Assembly: GCA_022414725.1 (NCBI GenBank)
Contig: CM039463.1
Coordinates: 37,718,816-37,782,815, forward strand
Origin: Microglena sp. YARC
Taxonomy: Eukaryota; Chlorophyta; Chlorophyceae; Chlamydomonadales; Chlamydomonadaceae
Direction: 5' to 3'
DNA: 64,000 nt
Part shown: positions 53,480-64,000 of the stretch, piece after piece
Position numbering within the stretch: position 1 is the stretch's first letter
Layout of the letters: the number at the start of each line of letters is the position of its first letter
The notes under the pieces: model-generated
What the model was told of the DNA's origin: nothing
The model's input: only the letters and a program-made list of their open reading frames with translations
The model's database searches: none
Translations under genes and position numbers: made by a program

Positions 53480-54230
53480 AGGGGGCGTGGGCATCATTAC
53501 TGCGCCCCCAAGAGGGGATGCGATTGCATTATGTACTCAGGAGTGTGGTGTGGTCGTGTGGACACTTCCCATCTTTACTCCGCCTGTAGACGGTGAGCAT
53601 CCTTAAGGCTGATAGACCAAGTCATCAATCAAAATCCAAGAGGGGGTAGATACGCACGTACCTCCTCTTCGTCACGTACTGTGTTGCAGCGACTTTGCCC
53701 GAACCACCTCCAGCGTTTGGAGCTTCTATGCAGTTCTCCTGCTGGAACCTGGAACTCGGACGAGTCGCCATGGCATGTGGAACTTGCAGCTGTGCGTGGG
53801 GATTGCTGGATGTAGGTTTAAAGGTTCTGATGGATGCAGTTAACGCGGAGAGCTGAGAATTGCAGACGTCCAGATGATCTGTAGCAGTTCGCTCGGGTTA
53901 ATTATATAATTTCAGGTCGGTGATGCGGTTGATTTGCGCACGCGCTTCCTCGTCGCCCAGAGATGGGCACGACACTTGTGATTGAAAACCTGTAAGGAAT
54001 GAAGGGAGGAGGGAAGGGGATCTTGAAGTGCCTTGAGGCAAGCAGGCAACTTCTCAACACCCTCAGCTGGCTCTACGCACCCGCAGCTGGCTCCATACGT
54101 CGTACTAATTCGAAAGTTCGTACCGGCAGTTCGTCTTTGAAATCTCTGTTTGAAATCATGTGATCATACCTGTCCCGACCTGTCCACCGTATTCATTATG
54201 GGCGCCGCTATTAACAGCTTGTTTCCAACC
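53480..54230. other. Low-copy intergenic DNA
   Basis: No repeat structure, tRNA, or conserved coding segment is visible. Confidence 0.35.
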
Positions 54231-54232
54231 AG

Positions 54233-54858
54233 TTAAGAGGGCGTTTACACGAGCAGGTTATCTCGGCCAGTTACGGTTAAGATGTACAGTTAACTAACTA
54301 CGAAGCGTTTACACGACACTTTTCGCGTCAGTTATCTCGCCCAGTTAACCATTTTCGCGATAACCATAACTCCCCCCCCCCCCCCCCCCCCTAGTTACGG
54401 GTTAAAGGTTAAGGTTAGTGGGTCGTTAAGTTCGTTTGGCTTCCGAGCTGTGAGATATATCGGCTACGCTAGCTCCAGTCCAGTTTGTCAATTTCTGCAG
54501 ATTCGAATTTTCTAGAGCAGCAAGCAAGAAGGCATTGGCCGAGCAGATGTTGATGATCAGCTGCCAGATCTCACCCAGCAATCTCGATCGACGGGTCGCT
54601 GTGGAGCCTTGAACAGTTCGTGCTGCGGAGCAAGGCCCGAAAATAGCTCGTCTGTCACCCAAAATTCAAAAATCACGAGGCTATCCAGAAGTACACGACC
54701 AACCTGAACGAACGCTAACTGCGAGCGCAAATGCACGTGTAAACAGAAACTGGTTAATTTTGCGTTCGTTGAGGGTTCGGGCATACGTGGCGCTAACTAT
54801 TTGGTTATCTCGCCAACTTAACTGGCCGAGATAACCGGCTCGTGTAAACGCCCTCTAA
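54233..54858. mobile_element. ~625-bp element with ~45-bp terminal inverted repeats
   Basis: AGAGGGCGTTTACACGAGC, then GGTTATCTCGGCCAGTTA at the left; TAACTGGCCGAGATAACC, then GCTCGTGTAAACGCCCTCT at the right. Subterminal copies of GTTATCTCGCC recur (about 54320, 54798). A ~23-C run lies at 54369-54391. No transposase. The flanks (TTA at the left, AAG at the right) do not give a clear target duplication, so the superfamily is open. Confidence 0.82.
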
Positions 54859-55139
54859 GGGCGTGTTTCCACAGACGAGTTTGGGCCTTCCCCGGATTGG
54901 GGTTCGGGGATCTACCTGGCAGCGATTTTTCATCTACGTGAATTCCCCGGGATCGTTGGGGTGAACAGCTGGGCTCTACCCGGGGCATTCTGGTGCCACG
55001 CTGCCCTACGCTGTCTGCCACGGCAAGGCAGGCCACGTTCACGCCCTTTTTTGTTTCCACTGGTCATTGCGCTACTGGATCATGCCGTCTTTCGTTTGTT
55101 CTAAGCAGTCTCCATCCGTCTCCATCCCCACACCGCAGT

Positions 55140-55684
55140 GCGTTCCCTCCCTTCCTTCCTTCCTTCTCCTCCTTCCTTCTTCCTTCCTCCTTCCTTCCTC
55201 CTTCCTTCCTTCCTTCCTTTCCTTCCTTCCTTCCTTCGTTACGCCCTTAGCCTCCCTTCCTTCGGTACGCCCTTTTCCTTCCTTCCTTCCTTCCTTCCTT
55301 CCTTCCTTCCTTCCTTCCTTCCTTTCCCGTCCTTCTTCCTTTCCTTCCTTCCTTCCTTCCTTCCTTCCTCCCTTCCTCTCCTTCCTTCCTCCTTTCCTTC
55401 CTTCCTTCCTTTCCTTCCTGTCCTTCCTTCCTTCCTTCCTTCCTTCCTTCAGCTCCTCCTTCCTTCTTCCTTCCTCCTTCCTTCTTCCTCCTTCCTTCCT
55501 TCCTTCCCTTCCTGGGCCTTCCTTCCTTCCTTCCTTCCTTCCTCCTTCCTATGCCCTTCCTTCCTTCCTTCCTTCCTTCCTTCCTTCCTTCTCTTCCTTC
55601 CTTCCTTCCTCCTTCCTTCCCTTCCTTCCTTCCTTCCTCTCTTCCTTCTTCCTTCCTTCCTTCCTTCCTCCTTCCTTCCTTCGC
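55140..55684. repeat. (CCTT)n array, left of the copia element
   Basis: About 545 bp of CCTT with sporadic CTCC, TTC and CGTTACGCCC interruptions. The interruption GTTACGCCCTT also occurs in the array at 63060-64000, so both may be halves of one locus. Confidence 0.93.
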
Positions 55685-56078
55685 GTCAGCATGAATTGCG
55701 GTGCTCTCAGCGTTTTATGACTTGGTGACTACTTATGTACTCCTTAGAATATCGGCCCTGATAGCTTCCCATAGTGATAGCTTTCCCGTAGAACTGAGTC
55801 ATCCTTTAGTGACTCAGTGTCAGCTTCCTATTGACTGCCTGTCTCTCTGTGTCTTATCGCGTCTCTCCCTGACATCTCCTGTGTTAAACGGTGTCAGGGG
55901 TGACAAGATCCGGGGCTTAGGGTCTATTCAGGTTACAGGCATCCACTTCGCCCACTGCTGGTGTCCTTTAGTGTACGTCCTTGCTTGTAACGTTATTCTC
56001 GTCTCTGTGTATAGATTGGCGCGTCTGTCTCCGCTGCATACATCTCTGTCCACTCTTAGAAGTGCTTAATAGCTGATA
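55685..56078 (+). repeat. 5' LTR of the copia element
   Basis: It shares GCTTCCCATA, CCCGTAGAACTGAGTCA, GTGTCAGCTTCCTATTGACTG, TCTCCCTGACATCTC and CATCTCTGTCCACTCTTA with the 3' copy, and both end AGTGCTTAATAGCT(C)GATA. Its left end merges into the CCTT array, so the first bases may be lost. Confidence 0.85.
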
Positions 56079-57389
56079 GGTTCTGGCTATCATCTCGATC
56101 TACCACTGCTTTATATGCAACTTCCGCGTGGGCCTCCTGCCGGCTTCGAAAGCTAACCCCACAGAATGGTTTGTCTTGGTAGCGCGGTATGGAGAGCGTC
56201 ATTGTATCCAATGGCTGCGACCGGCATTCTTTCCGTTCAAGACTCGTGTTCCCACTGATTGGCTTGATGATTGCGCGCCAGCGGCCTCTGCTGCCAGCTT
56301 AGATGAGTCTCCTTCCGCCATCATGAAGACATCCCCCCCTACCAAACCCTCCATTTCTCTCCCTCCTTCTCCTCTTGTCCAACGCCTCCTCCTGAGGTAG
56401 AGGATATTCTGATGCGTCTATGCTGCGTCTCTCGACTCAGATCATCAAATACAAGTCTTCTCCTCCGCCTCCTGATGCCCGTTTTGAGTATGACAATGCT
56501 GATCTGGCTCGCCATAAGCATGAAGATGGCTACTACACTGAGGATGACGATGACGACGAAGAGGAAGACCTACAGAGTGCGCGGAGTGGTGACTTCGGTG
56601 GAGACACACCTTCCACTGCCACTGGCGTGTTTTTGAGTCTCCGGGGTGTTTTAGAGCACCAGTCGGCTCCTCCTCCTCCTCCTCCTCCTCCTGTCTACAA
56701 AGCCTCCGACTGCTCCTCCGCATCCACACTGCGGTACCTGAGTTGGCTATGCCGACTTTGCTGAGAAGCTCGTCACTTGGTCCTTTGATTCCTCCCCCCC
56801 CGTTTGTTCGCAACCCTTCTGAGCGAGCTCTGGCTGGCTACCACACGCGTCTCGTGAGACTGCTGCTGCTGCCTCTAGTGTCCACAGCGATGCTGCTGGG
56901 CCCCTCCCTGAATCACCTCTATACCCTCCCACACTGTGGAGCAGCCTCCTGCCCCTTCTTCCTTTTCTCCCCCCCTGCCTACTACCCGAATCGCTCGCTG
57001 GATGCTTATCCTGGGAGCACCATGCTTGATGGCCTCCACACCTCGCCGCATGGATGTGCGGAGTTGAACCCAAATTCGCCAGGCGCAGAAAGCTGATGAC
57101 TCCTTGGACCCCGCACTTTGTACGTAGGATGGCATCAGGCTGCGACTCGGGCTAATCTAGATACGAAAGGGGCGGGCTAGGCGAGTGATGGTGTTCTCTG
57201 AGTTGGGTCATGCATGCGCCGTGCTTATCTGGGGCCTGTGCAGGCAGGGATTGACTACCCCCCTCCTGGTGGTGCTACCTTTGGTGGCATTGGGAGTTCG
57301 AAATGCAAATCTACGCAAGTACCAGTTTGCCAAATTCCTCTCAGCTTTGTACCTCCTAGGCCAGATTTTGAGCTACTCGTGAAATGTTG

Positions 57390-58340
57390 CGAGTTCTTTG
57401 GATGAGATTGAGAACCTTGATGACCAGCGTGCATATGATGCTGGCATCGCTGCCGAGTACTTTCTGTCGGTTCGCGCTATGTATGATGCCACGCCGTTTT
57501 CGCCTGTTGCCTCACCACCTGCCTCTCCTAGTGAGACTCGTGTAGATCCTGCACTGTTAGGATTTAGTACCCTGCCCCTTGCACGCCAGGAGTTCATGTG
57601 TCTCACCATGATGCTCGCGCACATGACGGAACCGATGGTACAGGTGTATCAGGATTTTGCTACACCTCGCGATATCTTACTGCATATCAAGAGGCAGCAT
57701 TCTGATGCCCTTGCTGCTCCGGGTTCCCCTCATGCTTGTTGAGCTTCGTAGTAGTGTGACATGAACAACTCTGAACCGTGGATGTGTTCTTCGCAGGGTG
57801 CGGCAGTTGTGCACTGATCTTCGCAGTGCGGGATACCCGCAGCCGCAGCGTCACGCGATGCACCACTTATAATCAATGGCACATCACTCACCCTCGATTC
57901 GATTCGCTGCGCCTCCAGTTTGGCTTTGAGTTGTACCAGAACAAGACCGTAGACTACTGTCTTGTCTTTGATGCTTATAGATCGTTAGATTTCTTAAATG
58001 TGTCTCTCCCCAGGTCTGATCCAAGGCATCCTGGCTGGTCCCGCGACCCTCCCCAGATCCCTGCTAATGCTGCTTTCCAGCGGGGCAGGGATCTGGGTTC
58101 TCAGAGTTCCGGGGGCACAAGAGGCGCTTGGATGCACTTGGGGACCCTGTCGTTCGAAACGAGCCACTCGGAAGACCGCTGCTTTACAAAGGTATCCGGA
58201 GCTCAGAAAGGCCAAGGAGACGTGCACCTGGTTCTGAACCGGTGCCCGGTAGCTTTGGCCCTTCCAGGGTCGCTTACACGTAAGCAGCTGTCGTCCTTGC
58301 AGGCTCAGAGATCTGATGGACGCCAAATTTCAAAGAACTA
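57390..58340 (+). pseudogene. copia gag-like region
   Basis: A 115-codon open stretch (57398-57742, including LDDQRAYDAGIAAEYFLSV and a Pro/Ser region) is followed by a 188-codon stretch (57778-58341). Position after the 5' LTR and before the protease segment identifies it as gag-like. No zinc knuckle was recognised. Upstream, 56100-57390 is probably also element DNA. Confidence 0.55.
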
Positions 58341-58399
58341 GGAGGTAAGCTCGTCCTATTTGCTTGCACGACTAAGTTCTCAAACATTTGCAGCCCAAG

Positions 58400-58760
58400 T
58401 CTTTTCTGAAGGTATCTGGGCATGTGGACTCGGAGCTGGATGTCAATCCAGGTGATCATGTCGTTGTTCACTGTGTTTGAATCCTCTGCTGTTGGGCCTG
58501 CAGTTCGATTTGCTGATGGGACGTGATTCAACGGTCAGAGGGCTATGGGGTCCATGTTTATTGTAGTGATTGGTTACCAACATCAATCACCTTAACCAAT
58601 GTTCTAGTACATACCCCACTGTCCAGTAAATCTCCTGTCCGTTAAGTGCTGTAGCTCATTCCCTCCACTGCAAGATTGCTTTTTGATGGTATTGTGGGAG
58701 TTGTGTAAAGCTCCACTCAGGGCTCTTCTGTGCCGTGTGGTCCTTTCCTGCTTCCAGTGA
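58400..58760 (+). pseudogene. copia protease / pre-integrase segment
   Basis: Across frames the words VDSELDVNPG, GYGVHVYC, ITLTNVL and a following LSSK are seen, typical of the end of the copia aspartic protease and the ITLxNVLyxPxLxxNLLSV region. Several frameshifts. Confidence 0.6.
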
Positions 58761-59129
58761 TGGTGTTGTATAAGTTTGCATGTAGGCCTTGTCACACCTC
58801 CAGTCGTTGTTTGAGGGTGCTGAATATTATCCAGCTTTTGCCACTTACGATGTTGATGAGGACGGTTGGAGTTATTATCCCTACCACTAGACTTCCTGCA
58901 TGGCGTTGTGCATAGGCGACTGGGTCATCCCGGTATATGACGGTGCCTTGCACAACCTTGTCAAGCGTGAAGTATGGTAAGAACTTACCCCAGCCTTCAT
59001 CAAGTACAAAAGATGGGTAAGATCCCCCATGTGATGCTTGTCAAAAGGCTAAGGGAAGAGCGTCTCCCTTTTCCTAAAGAAAGCATGACTTGAGGTCCTT
59101 GCACCCCTCCAACGCCTTCACTGGATATC

Positions 59130-59480
59130 ATGGGGACGCGGTTCATATTAGGGGTCTTCGTGTGGGAGTTTGATGTATCTTGTGCCCTTGTAGACAGATT
59201 CTCTGGCTATGCTGGAGGTATTGTGCTTGCAGGACCAAGGATGAAGCTCCCTTAGCAGTCCAGACTATCCATCCTCAGATTTGGTCAAATCAGCATGCAG
59301 GGGTTTGCCTTTAAGTGTCTGAGATCTGACAGGGCTAAAGAGTTTATAGTTAAATGGTTCGAGGATTGGTATAGAATCGGTTGGGCATCGTTGGCAGTAC
59401 ATGAGTTGTGTCTTTGGCATACGATGCACAGCAGAATGCAACTGTGGAAAGCTATAATGGGGTCCTTCAGAATATAGCCT
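59130..59480 (+). pseudogene. copia integrase core relic
   Basis: One frame has DVSCALVDRFSGYAGGIVL (first catalytic Asp region), another CLRSDRAKEFI (second Asp: family LRSDNGxEF) and another QQNATVESYNGVLQNIA (family PQQNGxxERxNxTL, with the catalytic Glu region). The order and spacing are those of a DDE integrase. Frames differ, so it is inactive. Confidence 0.82.
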
Positions 59481-61039
59481 AGGAGTTCCACTTGGAGTCT
59501 AAGCGTTACTAAGTCCTTTGTTTGGCCCTATGCCTTACCTGGCTGCTTGTTACCTTAGAAAACCGTCTGCCTAACCATAAGGGAAACGCAAGACACCCTT
59601 TGAGTTGTTTGTATGGGTGTGTGAAACCCTGATGTGTCGTTATTGACGTGTGTTTGGATGCCCCTGCTATGTTAACTCTAGTACAATGGAAGAAAACGTA
59701 AATAAGCTAGACGAAGGGCGTTATCTGGTAGACTGGTTGGGTATTCTCTGGTGAGTAAGGGTTATTTGTGTTGGGTTCCTAAGTTGCGCGTCAGGTAGTT
59801 AGAAGAGTCGTGATGTACTCTTCTATGAGCATATTTGATCTATAACTGCATTTCCTGGGCTAACTCCCTATGATGGGTCGCCATATTCTCTAGCATCCCT
59901 GCGCCAATCAACGGACACATGCCTGAGGTTTGCGGTTGATTCCCTAGACCCTTTGTCGTTCGCCCAATTGTTGACCACTGTCCTGCCATAGGATGACTCT
60001 GCGACCTATAGGTCGGGGGCCAGTGACTGTTTTGGTGAGAACACACTGGGCTTTTGCGGCTCCTACGGACAAAATTTAGCCGAATCTCAGGGGTCGCCAG
60101 ACCCATCCTCTGCGTCACATTCCGTCGGATGAGAGTCGTTGGATTTACACCAACTCAGACCATAGGGATCCTTTGTGTAGATCCATTGCCTACTAGTGCA
60201 TCATACTCCCCATCATCACTGATAGCTCGATGGGAGTTGGTGAACGCTTCACTTCTGCCCGTCTCTGATAGATTACTCAGGAGTCCGGTGATGATGTAGC
60301 CGTTGCAGATGATGCAAGTGATGATCTTGACACCGTGGTCAGGCTCCGATACTGCGTATGGCTGGGGTGGTTCCGGTCGACCAGGCCTTCGTTGATTTAG
60401 AGGCAAAGAAGGGCCGGCCCTGTTCAACCAGGCAGTAGTTCTGCACTGGGGGCTTTGCTACAATGGTTACTACCGGGATACTGCTGATACCCCCGCTGCC
60501 CATGTACAAGTAAACTGCTTGTCCCACGTGGGAGCATCTGTTGCATTCGCCACCACTGAAACTGACACACAAAGCTAGCCATGCTCTTGCATACCAACCC
60601 TACAGGGATCATGGCTTCTTGACATGAAGGATGAGATGACTTCCCTTCATGCCCATGGTACATGGGTTCTCACTCCAGAGGCCTCGTAAGCAGAAGATCC
60701 TGTCTGGCAGGTAGGTTATTTGTGAAGAAAGATTTGTGTTGATGGTACTTATTACGCTATCAAGGGCACGTTTTGTGGTCCGTGGTTTTCTGCAGCGTCC
60801 TGGGCCTGGATTTTCCATGGATGTATATGCCCCTGTCTCTCCAAAGCAGTCTTAGGGTATGCTCCTGGCTGCCTCACTCAATAGGACGAAGATGTATTGT
60901 TCGGCAGCTAGACATTCAAGACTGCATTACCTAAATGCCAAAGCTGGAGGCCTGGTCTGGACCTGTACTAGCCACCCAGCCTGAGGGCTTTAGCACCTTG
61001 CGTCCCTCAACGGGTGTTCCACTTGTCTGCAAACTGATC

Positions 61040-61225
61040 AAGTTCCCTTTATGGTATTGAAGCAAGCACCCAGAGCTTGGATGAGAGTAGGGATGTCAAG
61101 CGGGTTTCTGGTTGCTCATGGCAATTTTACTAGTGTGCAAGGCAGACCTGCTCTGTACTTTAGGAAGGATTCTGATGGTGAATGAGCTATGTCTCTGACC
61201 TATGTTGATGACTTTATCTGTGCTT
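61040..61225 (+). pseudogene. copia reverse transcriptase relic
   Basis: LYGIEASTQSL and its shifted version match the family signature LYGLKQAPRAW (61050-61085); further along, LTYVDDFICAF (61196-61228) carries the YVDD catalytic motif of Ty1/copia RT. An in-frame stop and frame changes separate them. Confidence 0.85.
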
Positions 61226-61729
61226 TTTTAGTGAGCGCTGGATAAGGTATGTGTTTGCTGATCCAGGCAATGGAAGCAGCTGGCTGGGAGGGTCAAAAGA
61301 TGGTGTTATAATTCAGTTCCTCTCTTTGGACATGGATGTTACCCTTGACTCTGAAGGCAGGTGTGTTCAGATCCTTCAATGCTCTCTCAGCACACCTACA
61401 TTGTTGATTCATCGGTGGAGCAGTTTGTCTTACTGCTCATGCCCAGCGCACCAAAATCAGTTGCTGCTCCCATGGCCCAAATCCACTGTTTCTTGACGCC
61501 CCTGGAGAGCCCCTGCCGTCTAATAGCCAGTACCTCTCTCTTGTAGGTGCTTTGCTATACCTGGCCCACTTGCCACTAGCGCTGATATTTCCTTTGCTTT
61601 TAGCTATTATTCCAGGTTCTCTGCTCACCCTAGAAAGTCCTCTTCTGGGGGGCTGCCAAACGGTTACTCTTGTATTTTGAGAAACACATTCTCACCTTGG
61701 GGTCTTCTCACTTAACACCCAACAGCCCT

Positions 61730-62200
61730 GATTTCACTTTTACTGTCTTTAGTGACTCATCTTCATACTGCTTGATGATGGCGTCTGAACAGGAGATCTC
61801 AGACTGCGCTTTGCAGTTCTAGCTGGTGGGTGGCAATTGTTAACTGGGATGAGCAAGCGACAGCCTACTGTTGCTATTGCTCTAAGTGAGGACTGGTATC
61901 AGGCCCTGTCCCAGGCTGCCAGGGAGGTCCAATGGTGAAGAACATATTGAAGGGTGGATCTGGGTCTCCTTGTGCTTTGGTTAACAATTCAGGGTGACAA
62001 CTTAGGTTCCCTGAGTTGGGCCACTGCTGGCAGCTTCTGCTCGCAGCAAGCCACATTGATGTTATTCTATCACTACATCAAGGAGCTGGTGGAGGATGCC
62101 AATCTGGCTGTTGCCTATGTTAACACTGTGGTATAACTGTGCTGGACCCGCTTCACCAAGCCCCTTGATACTCTTGCTGTGTTTCTGGGCGGTTTGTCCG
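61730..62200 (+). pseudogene. copia RNase H relic
   Basis: FTVFSDSSS (RNase H start, family ..SDADWA) lies near 61738, and GDNLGSLSWATAG, FYHYIKELVEDANLAVAYV and FTKPLDTL follow in order to 62170. The last two match the conserved copia C-terminus (YHxIREKVExG..VxYVxTxxxxADxFTKPL). It precedes ~400 bp of non-coding DNA and the 3' LTR. Confidence 0.85.
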
Positions 62201-62610
62201 TCTATGCTTGGAATGACCGCTACTTCTGTAGGGTCATTTTTTTAGTTTTGGTGGTACATACGTTTCTTGTTTTTGGGGTGTATCATTGTAGTGGCATTAG
62301 AAGTTCCTGCATTCCGCGATGATCGGGTTTTCTCACTCTCTATACCGTTGTTACTCCGTCATTGATATTCGGGATTATCCTCTTTTTCTCCTTGGCACTC
62401 TTTTGGTATTTTGCACTTGGTCTCCATACTCCTTCAGTTTACAAAACCTTTGGGTTAACATTTGAATTCTCTCGTTCTTTTCACCCGGAGTTCTTTTAAT
62501 TTTTTTTTTTTAATCTGTTACATATAAGTGTCTATGATTAGTCCCCAGCTGCCATAGGCTGGACGTGTGTAAGTATGTGTATGTTCACCTGTTCATAGGG
62601 TGGCCCCAGT

Positions 62611-63059
62611 GGTCAGCGCCACTGAATTGCCGGCGTGCCTGCTCAAGGCTTTAGTGACTTGGCCTTGTGCTTTTTACTTACTGTAATGTACTCCCTTAGA
62701 ACTATCAGGCCCTGTAGCTTCCCATAAGTAGATAGCCTTCCCGTAGAACTGAGTCAATCCTTAGTACCTCCAAGTGTCAGCTTCCTATTGACTGCCTGTC
62801 ATCTCTGCTGTCTTATCGGTCTCTCCCTGACATCTCTGTGTTAAACGGGCCCTGTCAGGGTGACAAGCATCGCGGCTTAGGGTACTATTCAGTTACAGGC
62901 ATCCACTTCGCCACCGCTGGTGCCTTTAGTGTTACGTCCTGCTCCTTGTAACGTTATTCCTCGTCTCGTTTGTAAATAGGATTTGGCGCGTTAAAAACTA
63001 GTCACTCCGCCTGGCAATACATCTCTGTCCACTCTTAAAAAGTGCTTAATAGCTCGATA
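62611..63059 (+). repeat. 3' LTR of the copia element
   Basis: It matches 55685-56078 with about 80-85% identity, ends GTGCTTAATAGCTCGATA and passes directly into CCTT repeats. The start is approximate because the 5' copy is cut by the microsatellite. Confidence 0.82.
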
Positions 63060-64000
63060 CTTCTCTTCCTTCCTCACTTCCTTCCTTCCTTATCCTTTCC
63101 TTCTCTTTTTCCTATCCTTCTTCCTTTTCCTTCCCCTTTCTCTTCTCCTTCGCTGTCCTTGCCTTTCGCTTCCTTCGCTTCCTTCCTTCCCTTCCTTCCT
63201 TCCTTCTTTCCTTCCTGTTACGCCCCTTCCTTCTTACGGCCTTTCTTTCCTATTCTCCTTTCCTTCCTTAACGCACGCTTTCCTCTCCCTTTACGCCCTT
63301 CTATCCTGTACGCTCCTTATCCTTTACGCCCTTCCCTTTCCTTAACGCCCTTCCTTCCTTACCGCCCTTCCTTCCTCCTTCCTTCCTTCCTCTCCTTCAC
63401 TTTCCTTCCTTCTTCTCTTCCCTCTCCTTCCCATTCCTTGCCTTCTCTTCCCATTCCTTCCTTCCATTCCTTCCTTCTTCCTTCTCTTCCTTCCCTCCTT
63501 CCTCCTTCCTTACTTCCTTCCATTCCTTCCTTCCTTCTTTCCTTTCCCTCCTTCCTTCCTTCCTTCCTTCCTTCCATTCCTTCACTTCCTTCCTTTTCCT
63601 TCCTTCCTTTCCTTCCTTCCTCCCTTCCTTTCCTTCTTCCTTCCTCCCTCTCTTCTTCTTCCCTCCTTCCTTCCTTCCTTTCCTTCCTTCCTCCTCCTTC
63701 CTTCCCTTCCTTCCTTCCTTCCCTTTTCCTTCCTTCCTTTCCTTTCCTCTCCCTTTTATACCTTTCCTTCCTTCCTTTCCTTCCTTCCTTCTGGTCCTTC
63801 CTCTCTCCCTTCTTCTCTTCCTTCTCTTCCTTCCTTCCTTCCTTCCTCCTTCCATCCTCTTTTCCCTTCCTTTCCTTCTCCTTCCTTCCATATCCTTCTC
63901 TCTCCTCCTTCCTTCTTGTCACTTCCTTCCTTCCTCCTTTCCCCCCCCATTCCTTCCTTCCTTCTTCCTGAGTGCCTTCCTTCCTTCCTTTTCCTTCCTT
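63060..64000. repeat. (CCTT)n array, right of the copia element
   Basis: CCTT repeat with interruptions such as TTACGCCCTT (63218, 63291, 63325). It runs to the window edge. The 309-codon Pro/Ser/Leu frame on the plus strand and the Lys/Glu/Gly frames on the minus strand are artefacts. Confidence 0.95.

Larger units (their letters stand above)
55685..63059 (+). mobile_element. Decayed Ty1/copia LTR retrotransposon
   Basis: Two direct repeats (55685-56078 and about 62611-63059) flank ~6.5 kb in which gag-like, protease, integrase, reverse transcriptase and RNase H segments follow one another in the Ty1/copia order (integrase before RT). Frames change many times and stops are frequent, so no protein can be made. 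The LTRs match over ~390 bp but differ mostly by single-base indels, implying an old insertion or an error-prone sequence. CCTT arrays border it on both sides, suggesting insertion into a microsatellite. The clean frames in the cyclin and B3 exons argue that the frameshifts here are genuine decay. Confidence 0.88.

Noticed and set aside
55067..55728. Ser/Pro/Leu-rich proteins in the CCTT tracts (also 63042-63971)
   Set aside because: Simple-sequence translation; the same composition appears in all three frames.

Overview
The window is nuclear DNA of a eukaryote in the green lineage, most likely a chlorophyte alga. The evidence is a split gene for a plant-type B3 DNA-binding domain (a family restricted to the green lineage), a spliceosomal A/B-like cyclin gene, an intron-less tRNA-Ala(AGC), a tRNA-derived SINE, LINE and Ty1/copia relics, and a very high load of micro- and minisatellites. 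The species cannot be named from the sequence. There is one 1,000-base assembly gap (1782-2781).

Two genes could be rebuilt from splice sites, reading phase and protein-family motifs, both on the minus strand. (1) A giant cyclin gene runs from at least 50,456 down to 30,580: a 2.38-kb exon encoding 17 repeats of an Arg-rich RxTRxQxRRASEG motif, then exons at 46,637-46,850, 43,957-44,019, one of three 90-nt alternatives at 38,488-39,031, 35,403-35,487 and 30,580-31,316. All phases agree and the cyclin box reads in family order (RGLLAQWM, IAVNLMDHY, GVTAMMIATKYEE, ITPQGLLNMEKEML). (2) A B3 transcription-factor gene runs from about 19,081 downwards: exons at 18,944-19,081, 17,638-17,754 and 13,152-13,280 rebuild a complete B3 domain of the VAL/ABI3 type. 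It may continue to a basic exon at 10,121-10,203 and into the 6-10 kb array.

The most unusual feature is how the introns are built. Next to at least eight splice junctions in both genes, the intron is filled with a tandem array whose units contain a copy of the neighbouring exon edge, including its splice site. In the cyclin gene a whole 83-90-nt exon with acceptor and donor is present in about nine copies, three of them intact and in phase.

Layout: 1-4.5 kb, low-copy DNA, gap, degenerate repeats and a SINE; 4.8-10.1 kb, repeat arrays; 10.1-19.1 kb, B3 gene; 19.1-30.5 kb, intergenic with tRNA-Ala, a LINE relic, MITEs, a SINE and a 104-bp array; 30.6-50.5 kb, cyclin gene with MITEs and SINEs in its introns; 50.5-55.1 kb, simple repeats and a TIR element; 55.1-64.0 kb, a decayed Ty1/copia element lying inside long CCTT arrays. 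At least seven dispersed non-autonomous families recur across the window. The hAT-like MITE and the SINE have visible target-site duplications.
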